Assembly: GCA_937915475.1 (NCBI GenBank)
Contig: CALGIR010000023.1
Coordinates: forward strand, 1 to 39,280
Direction of reading: 5' to 3'
DNA: 39,280 bases
Source: an uncultured Bacteroidales bacterium
GTDB taxonomy: Bacteria > Bacteroidota > Bacteroidia > Bacteroidales > Tenuifilaceae
The translations under genes and the position numbers were made by a program. Positions 34,593 to 39,280 of this stretch are shown piece by piece (position 1 is the first letter of the stretch; each line of letters starts with the position of its first letter). The notes beneath the pieces were generated by a model. It saw only the letters and a program-made list of their open reading frames with translations. It ran no database searches and was not told where the DNA came from.

Positions 34593-34945
34593 CAAATCTA
34601 GTGTTTGCAACATTCAAACTTCCCTCATATCATTGCGATCTTCCATTCCGTCATTGCGAGAAACGAAGTGACGAAGCAATCTTTCCTTCCGACAAAACCA
34701 CCGTCATTGCGATCCCGACGTCCTTTGTCGGGAGAAGCAATCTTTCCTTCCGCAACGAACGTGCTCCACAGTCGTAAATAATTGAGAACTAAGAGGTAAT
34801 AGTTAAGAACTAAGAGTTAAGAATTAATAGTTAAAAACTCTTCACTATTAGTTTTTCACTATTAGTTTTTCACTTTTCCCTTTCATCCCCCTCAACAAAT
34901 TAAAACACAATATAACGCTGCTCTAACCACATAATATTATACTTA
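34593..34945. repeat. Repeat block 5
   Basis: No gene is seen. A partial left end lies at about 34631. A forward element with GAGAAACGAAGTGAC loop begins at about 34649. A second, starting at 34702, has the TCCCGAC/GTCGGGA hairpin loop at 34713-34733. The GTGCTCCACAGTCGTAAATA spacer leads into a heptamer array (34783-34890) that runs from AACTAAGA-type units to TTCACTATTAGTTTT-type units. Confidence 0.85.
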
Positions 34946-34977
34946 TTTGCGAAGGCAATATAGTTTTTATATATTTG
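34946..34977 (+). promoter_or_regulatory. Bacteroidota-type promoter of DUF4143 ATPase 3
   Basis: TTTG at 34946-34949, a 20-bp gap and TATATTTG at 34970-34977 match the phylum's -33/-7 consensus. The ATG at 34993 follows after a leader of about ten bases. It is the clearest promoter in the window. Confidence 0.7.
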
Positions 34978-34992
34978 TATTAAAAGTATAGA

Positions 34993-36123
34993 ATGATAAA
35001 GCGAGAACTAGAGCAAGTAATACAGCCGTATCTTTATAAAAACAAAGCCATAATAATATACGGTGCCCGACAGGTAGGTAAAACTACCCTTGTTCATTCT
35101 TTAGTAAAGGAGAAAAAGGAGCAGACACTATTTTTAAACGGAGATGATGCTGATGTGCGAGATATATTTAGCCATCTGAGTAGCACTAAATTAAAACCTA
35201 TTATAGCGCAACATAAAATAGTTGTAATAGATGAAGCACAACGTATTCCGGAAACAGGTCTGGTGCTAAAAATTATTCACGATAATTTTCCCGAAGTCCA
35301 ACTCATCGCAACGGGTTCATCAGCATTTGAGTTGGCCAATAAAACAAACGAACCGTTAACAGGACGCAAATTAGAGTTCAACTTGTTTCCTATTTCTTTT
35401 AGTGAAATGGTTACTTTTCACGGTTTTCTAGCAGAAAAAAGGCTTGTGGAACATCGCATGATTTATGGTTACTATCCGGATATTGTTTTAAATTCTGGTA
35501 TGGAAAATAAATTTTTAAAATCTTTAGCTTCCAGCTATTTATACAAAGATTTATTGATGCTTGAGCACATACAAAAACCGGTGTTACTTGAGAAAATACT
35601 AAAAGCGCTGGCATTACAAATCGGGAACGAGGTATCGTACAATGAATTAGCCAGACTGGTTGATTCTGACAGAGGTACTGTAGAAAAATATATCGATTTA
35701 TTAGAAAAAGCGTTCATCGTTTTTCGTTTGCACGGACTAAACAAAAATGTGAGGAACGAAATAAAAAAAGGAAAGAAAATTTATTTTTACGATAACGGCA
35801 TACGCAATGCCATTATTGGGAATTTTATTCCATTAAATTCGCGTACGGATGTGGGAGCTTTATGGGAGAATTATATAATTAGCGAAAGGCTTAAATACAA
35901 TCATAACAAGGATATTGATTTTAGCAGTTATTTTTGGAGAACCACCCAGCAACAAGAAATAGATTATGTAGAAGAGGTAGACTCCGAGCTATCAGCTTTT
36001 GAATTTAAGTGGAATCCCAATAAAAAAGGATTCCTCTCAAAAACCTTCTCAAAAGCATATCCGGTAAAAGCTTTCGAAACAATTTCGCCAGAAAACATGG
36101 AAATTTTTTTAATGAATGTATAA
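34993..36123 (+). CDS. DUF4143 AAA ATPase 3
   Basis: A 376-residue protein with Walker A GARQVGKTT (24-32) and Walker B VVIDEAQRI (D79, E80), then LIATGSSAFELANKTNEPLT, the sensor region, and LTGRKLEFNLFPISFSEM, typical of the family. A winged-helix-like part (SYNELARLVDSDRGTVEKYI) precedes the C-terminal QQEIDYVEEVDSELSAFEFKW, an Asp...Glu-x-Lys arrangement. The subtype differs from the other two in the window. It is alone between repeat blocks, with its own good promoter. Function unknown. Confidence 0.88.
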   Translation: MIKRELEQVIQPYLYKNKAIIIYGARQVGKTTLVHSLVKEKKEQTLFLNGDDADVRDIFSHLSSTKLKPIIAQHKIVVIDEAQRIPETGLVLKIIHDNFPEVQLIATGSSAFELANKTNEPLTGRKLEFNLFPISFSEMVTFHGFLAEKRLVEHRMIYGYYPDIVLNSGMENKFLKSLASSYLYKDLLMLEHIQKPVLLEKILKALALQIGNEVSYNELARLVDSDRGTVEKYIDLLEKAFIVFRLHGLNKNVRNEIKKGKKIYFYDNGIRNAIIGNFIPLNSRTDVGALWENYIISERLKYNHNKDIDFSSYFWRTTQQQEIDYVEEVDSELSAFEFKWNPNKKGFLSKTFSKAYPVKAFETISPENMEIFLMNV

Positions 36124-36448
36124 TGGATTTTTACATTAAAAATGTACCAGCAATTATGACAAACCCTTCAATCTAAAGGCGAAGCAATCTTTCCTTCCGC
36201 AATATAAGCATCTCACAACCGTAAATAATTGAGAAATAAGAGTTAAGAATTAATAGTTAAAAACTCTTCACTATTAGTTCTTCACTATTAACTTTTCCCT
36301 TTTCACTTACTATATATTGTAAAAGACTAATATTAAGAAAACTGGTTATTAGCAACAGGTTAGAGAAGCACATAAAGTAGTGTATTTGGGTAAAAGAGTG
36401 ATTTTATCATGCCTAAATCAATTTATAATATGGTAAAATAATAAAATC
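36124..36448. repeat. Repeat block 6
   Basis: A right-half palindromic remnant (GGCGAAGCAATCTTTCC, 36179-36195) is followed by the CACAACCGTAAATAATTGAG spacer and a heptamer array to about 36309. The remaining DNA to 36448 is AT-rich with nothing recognisable. Confidence 0.75.
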
Positions 36449-36603
36449 ATGACATTACATAAAGCCATTCAAAGGGTTTTAAAGGATATGGAAAACCATT
36501 AACACCTACTGAAATAGCATCAGTATTAAACGGAATAAAGATTTACCCCAAAAGGGATAATAGCAGGATTGAACGGAGTCAAATTCGCCAAAGAGGTTAC
36601 TGA
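36449..36603 (+). pseudogene. Frameshifted HB1/ASXL (HARE-HTH) winged-helix fragment
   Basis: From the ATG, MTLHKAIQRVLKD is the standard start of Bacteroidota proteins with an HB1, ASXL, restriction-endonuclease HTH domain. The frame then ends at 36502. One base after GAT (near 36487) shifts to YGKPLTPTEIASVLNGIKIY and then SRIERSQIRQRGY, the rest of that domain, up to a stop at 36603. A third frame (FAKEVTDVLELKNKLKKR, about 36580-36640) continues open toward the radical SAM gene. Such domains are often fused to nucleases; here only the DNA-binding part survives. No functional product is expected. Confidence 0.65.
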
Positions 36604-36650
36604 TGTACTGGAATTAAAAAATAAACTAAAAAAAAGAGAGGAAAGAGAAA

Positions 36651-37556
36651 ATGTCTATAGAACCCAGCTATCTGAAGAGATTGGGGAAAGAAGATTTACT
36701 GGAAAAAGTAGTAGAGGCTAAAAAGCATATTACTAATTGCAATCTATGCCCTCATGCATGTGGGGTAAATAGGATGGAGGAGGTTGGTGTATGTAGAGCA
36801 AGTCATCAGGCTATAGTATCGAGCTATGCACCCCATTTGGGCGAAGAGAGAGTTCTTGTTGGGCAGAGAGGTTCTGGAACAATATTTTTTGGATATTGCA
36901 ATTTGAGCTGTGTCTATTGTCAAAACTATGAGCTGAGTGCTTATGGTGAAGGGGAGACAGTGCCTAACGAGAAATTGGCTCGTATGATGTTGGCTTTGCA
37001 AAATCACTATGGCTGTCATAATATCAATTTAGTTACTCCTACTCACTTTGTACCCAATATTGTGGAGGCTATCTGTTTAGCTGCTCAAAATGGCTTGAAG
37101 TTGCCCATTGTATATAATTGTGGTGGCTATGAGAGTGTGGAGACTCTGAGGCTTCTGGAAGGAGTGGTAGATATTTATATGCCCGACTTTAAATACTCTT
37201 CTACCGAGTTTGGAAAGAGGTATTCGAAGGTTGTCGATTATCCTGAGAGAGCTAAAGAGGCTTTGAGAGAGATGGACAGACAGGTAGGTGGGCTAAAAGT
37301 GGATGAGAGGAATATAGCCCATAGAGGTTTATTGATTAGGCATATGATGCTGCCTGGGGGATTGGAAGATACTAAAGGGGTTCTGGAGTTTATTAAGAGG
37401 GAGTTGTCTGCAGATGTTTTAGTAAATCTAATGAGTCAATACTATCCTTGCCACAAGGCTTTTGATTATAAGGAGATAGGGAAGAGATTGGATTTGATGG
37501 AGTACCAAGAGGCTTATGATTATGGTGAAAAATTGGGGTTGAGGTTGGTAAGATAG
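36651..37556 (+). CDS. Radical SAM protein (PflX-like, COG1313)
   Basis: A 301-residue radical SAM enzyme. The SAM-cluster motif C-x3-C-x2-C is C83, C87 and C90 in GYCNLSCVYCQNYE. A preceding cysteine set (C30, C33, C37, C48 in CNLCPHACGVNRMEEVGVC) is characteristic of the PflX group, which resembles pyruvate formate-lyase activases but has no proven substrate. AGGAAAGAG before the ATG is a good ribosome binding site. By eye it uses more GAG, AGG and GGG codons than its neighbours, which suggests recent transfer. It stands alone between the broken HTH gene and a repeat block. Confidence 0.88.
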   Translation: MSIEPSYLKRLGKEDLLEKVVEAKKHITNCNLCPHACGVNRMEEVGVCRASHQAIVSSYAPHLGEERVLVGQRGSGTIFFGYCNLSCVYCQNYELSAYGEGETVPNEKLARMMLALQNHYGCHNINLVTPTHFVPNIVEAICLAAQNGLKLPIVYNCGGYESVETLRLLEGVVDIYMPDFKYSSTEFGKRYSKVVDYPERAKEALREMDRQVGGLKVDERNIAHRGLLIRHMMLPGGLEDTKGVLEFIKRELSADVLVNLMSQYYPCHKAFDYKEIGKRLDLMEYQEAYDYGEKLGLRLVR

Positions 37557-38159
37557 TTGGTATTTCCCTTGGTTGGTGTGGTTATCCATTCATCCTGCTC
37601 GCGCCGTTTTGTAATCAGAGCGTTGGCGTAAATAATTGAGAACTAAGGTTTAAGAACTAAGAACTAAGAATTAAGATTTAAGAATTAAGGGTTAGTAGTT
37701 AAAAACTCTTCACTATTAGTTCTTCACTATTAACTTAAAAGTTGCGTCATTGCGATCCCGACGTCCTTTGTCGGGAGAAGCAATCTTTCCTTCCGCAATA
37801 AACGTGCTCCATAGTCGTAAACAGTTGATAACTAAGAACTAAGAGTTAAGGGCTAAGAGTTAGTAGTTAAAAACTCTTCACTTTTCACTATTAACTTAAA
37901 AGTTGCGTCATTGCGAGCCTGCTTGCCGGTAGGCAGGGAACGAAGTGACGAAGCAATCTTTCATTCCGCACTAAAAGTGCCCCACAACCGTAAATAATCA
38001 GGTCATAAAATGTGGAGATAGACAGATTGCTTCTGAAATTCCCAAAGAGCGTGAATTTCCTCGCAATGACGGGCAGAATTTCAATGACGGTGGAAGGCAC
38101 CACTCACTGTTTACTGTTCACCGCTTACCGTTTACCACTTATCACCCCCCCCTTCCCCC
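37557..38159. repeat. Repeat block 7 with a nested 20-bp palindrome
   Basis: No gene is seen. CGTAAATAATTGAG and heptamers cover 37628-37740. A forward element starts at about 37745 with the TCCCGAC/GTCGGGA loop at 37756-37776, then heptamers cover 37830-37900. A 167-bp composite at 37906-38072 equals the standard 147 bp plus a nested CCTGCTTGCCGGTAGGCAGG at 37918-37937. A short array of TTTACTGTTCACCG-type text ends before the next promoter. Confidence 0.85.
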
Positions 38160-38190
38160 TTGCTAATATTCCTAATTTTCTGTAACTTTA
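38160..38190 (+). promoter_or_regulatory. Candidate promoter of the DUF6922/AbiEii pair
   Basis: TTG at 38160-38162 and TAACTTTA at 38183-38190 are separated by exactly 20 bp, the same spacing and -7 variant (TAnnTTTA) as before ATPase 1. The ATG at 38198 would leave almost no leader, so the transcript could be nearly leaderless. Confidence 0.4.
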
Positions 38191-38197
38191 TAACAGA

Positions 38198-38506
38198 ATG
38201 AAAACACCATCGGACATACTAAAATCAATCAATCCCCAATATTTTTGGGATGTAGATTTTTCTAAACTCGACCCCCTCAAATCGAAAAGGTTAATTATTG
38301 AGCGGGTATTTGCATTGGGAACATCAAAAGAAATTGGCCATATACTAGAGTTTTATGGTAGGGACATAGTTCTTAATGAGCTGAAAAACCTAAAATATCT
38401 CGATCCAAAAACCCTTAATTTCATCTCGTTATTTTTTAATGCACCATTACAATCTTTTAAATGCTACACACGCAAACAGTCGATGACTCAACACTGGAAC
38501 TTTTAA
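38198..38506 (+). CDS. DUF6922-like protein, probable antitoxin partner
   Basis: A 102-residue protein. PQYFWDVDFSKLDPLKSKRL followed by VFALGTSKEIGHILEFYG and LSLFF-like NFISLFFNAP are the pattern of small proteins always found before AbiEii-type nucleotidyltransferases in Bacteroidota. It overlaps that gene by 46 bp in a different frame, so the two must be co-expressed. By context it is the antitoxin or regulatory partner. No biochemical function has been assigned to it that I can cite. Confidence 0.78.
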   Translation: MKTPSDILKSINPQYFWDVDFSKLDPLKSKRLIIERVFALGTSKEIGHILEFYGRDIVLNELKNLKYLDPKTLNFISLFFNAPLQSFKCYTRKQSMTQHWNF

Positions 38507-39096
38507 GATCTCTTCAGCAGAAAGAGTATTTAAATGGGTTTTTCCTTGTTGGGGGCACTGCACTAGCACTGTACTATGGGCATCGCAAGTCTATTGATAT
38601 CGATTTGTCTACAAATAAAGCATTTGATGCATTATGGTTACTTGAGCAGCTACAGCAAGATTTCACAATTCAACTCCACTTTACATCAACAAACACCATT
38701 AAAGGCAGCATAAACAATGTGAAAATCGACTTAATTGCCCATCGGTATCAATACCTAGAGGAGCCGTTGCTTTATGGTGATTATAGAATACTTTCAGAAA
38801 AGGATATAATTGCCATGAAGCTCAATGCCATAAGCGTTAGCGGACAACGATCGAAGGATTTTATCAACCTGTTTTTTGCGCTGGAGCGTCATTCAATTGC
38901 CGAGATGATATCATTCTACCAAGAGAAGTATGGTCAGCAGGGTGATATGCACGTACTAAAAAGCCTAGTTTTTTTCGATGATGTGGATCTTTCCGACTGG
39001 CCAATGCTGATAAAGTCACCAAACTTAAAATGGGATGAAGTAAAAGCAAAAATCGAGGAGAAGGTGCTAGAGTATTCTAAAAGTAATAAGGTATAG
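38461..39096 (+). CDS. AbiEii/AbiGii-type nucleotidyltransferase toxin
   Basis: A 211-residue nucleotidyltransferase-fold protein. LVGGTALALYYGHRKSIDID (residues 29-48) combines the GG(S/T) motif with the two metal-binding aspartates D46 and D48. D90 in NVKIDLI is the third carboxylate. DIIAMKLNAISVSGQRSKD is the family's conserved C-terminal block. Relatives include AbiEii phage-abortive toxins and MenA toxins that modify tRNA ends. With the preceding DUF6922 gene it forms a toxin-antitoxin or phage-defence pair. It ends just before the last repeat block. Confidence 0.88.
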   Translation: MLHTQTVDDSTLELLRSLQQKEYLNGFFLVGGTALALYYGHRKSIDIDLSTNKAFDALWLLEQLQQDFTIQLHFTSTNTIKGSINNVKIDLIAHRYQYLEEPLLYGDYRILSEKDIIAMKLNAISVSGQRSKDFINLFFALERHSIAEMISFYQEKYGQQGDMHVLKSLVFFDDVDLSDWPMLIKSPNLKWDEVKAKIEEKVLEYSKSNKV

Positions 39097-39243
39097 TGGT
39101 TTTTGCGCAGCAATCTTTCTTTCCGTAATAAAAGTGCCTGTCGAAGTGGCTCTCGAAACCTCAGTGCATCGCTTTTAACTTTCTAACTTTAAGTACTTCC
39201 TAACTTGTCACTTACCACTTATCAACATACCACTAAAAAAAAA
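39097..39243. repeat. Repeat block 8, degenerate
   Basis: A right-half palindromic remnant (GCAGCAATCTTTCTTTCCG) with a GTAATAAAAGTGCC spacer, then degenerate TTTAACTTTCTAACTTT heptamers and CACTTACCACTTATCA. No gene is seen. Confidence 0.65.
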
Positions 39244-39280
39244 ATGGATTTCACGATTACCTCAACCCCTCCCTTAACCT
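39244..39280 (+). pseudogene. Start of a second, rearranged deacetylase-like copy, cut by the window end
   Basis: ATGGATTTCAC, identical to the first 11 bases at 31361, is joined to GATTACCTCAACCCCTCCC, matching 31439 onward with one change. The 67 bases between two ATTTCAC copies of the fuller gene are absent. The frame after the joint differs from that of the fuller copy, so this start cannot produce the RHDVD protein unless later changes restore it. Confidence 0.6.

Noticed and set aside
37891..38103. Minus-strand open frame of 70 codons
   Set aside because: It lies wholly in the repeat composite; its peptide (RHFVPCLPASRLAMTQ) is the repeat read in another frame.
27761..38155. Repeats as CRISPR arrays
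   Set aside because: Spacing is irregular, copies vary in length and loop, both orientations occur, spacers are themselves repeated, and no cas genes are present.
27761..39243. Integron with attC sites
   Set aside because: The palindromes lack GTTRRRY-type core sites, and no integron integrase is in the window. The cassette-like layout is kept as a hypothesis only.
1..39280. tRNA, rRNA or riboswitch
   Set aside because: No cloverleaf, conserved rRNA stretch or known riboswitch core was recognised by reading either strand; a covariance search could still find one.

Overview
The window is AT-rich DNA that reads as a member of the Bacteroidota. The protein families (WbmS-like RHDV deacetylases, FdtA-type cupins, DUF4143 ATPases, HigBA, AbiEii/DUF6922 pairs) fit this phylum. 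Two promoters carry the phylum's TAnnTTTG -7 box and ribosome binding sites are mostly weak. Every convincing gene is on the + strand. No rRNA, tRNA, CRISPR array or complete insertion sequence was found.

Region 1 (186-24613) is one dense surface-polysaccharide operon (O-antigen or capsule type), with most genes overlapping or nearly touching. It opens with a nucleotide-sugar module: a 4,6-dehydratase, two tandem 3,4-ketoisomerase cupins, a hexapeptide acetyltransferase and a DegT aminotransferase, the gene set expected for a 3-acylamino-3,6-dideoxy sugar. A GT2 glycosyltransferase and a Wzx flippase follow. Next come a second aminotransferase with a PglD/NeuD-type acetyltransferase, a WbmS-like deacetylase, a GT4, an LpxD-like acyltransferase, a CBS-nucleotidyltransferase, a Wzy-like polymerase and another GT4. 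The distal part (14900-24613) is more unusual. It has a CapA-like protein, an asparagine-synthetase-like protein, two ATP-grasp enzymes, GTs, a VpsJ-like protein, a third DegT aminotransferase and a DUF354 protein, which together suggest amide-type decoration of the glycan. Within it lies a recombination scar in which a tandem pair of ATP-grasp/GT modules collapsed by internal deletion.

Region 2 (25290-27760) is a two-gene O-acylation unit: an MBOAT acyltransferase and a membrane-anchored SGNH-hydrolase-like partner.

Region 3 (27761-39280) is an accessory region. Single genes or gene pairs (three divergent DUF4143 ATPases, HigBA, a ParE-type toxin-antitoxin pair, a PflX-like radical SAM protein, a DUF6922/AbiEii pair) are separated by 340-750 bp of one repeat system. 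The repeats are palindromic elements with ends CCGTCATTGCGA/TCGCAATGACGG and interchangeable loops, about 147-bp MITE-like composites, and 7-bp tandem arrays. The repeats also enter genes. A deacetylase gene at 31361 carries an exact 40-bp repeat copy, a hexamer tract and a frameshift. The first aminotransferase holds four perfect 7-bp repeats in frame. The most distinctive features are this modular repeat system and its intrusion into coding sequence, and the collapsed ATP-grasp/GT duplication.
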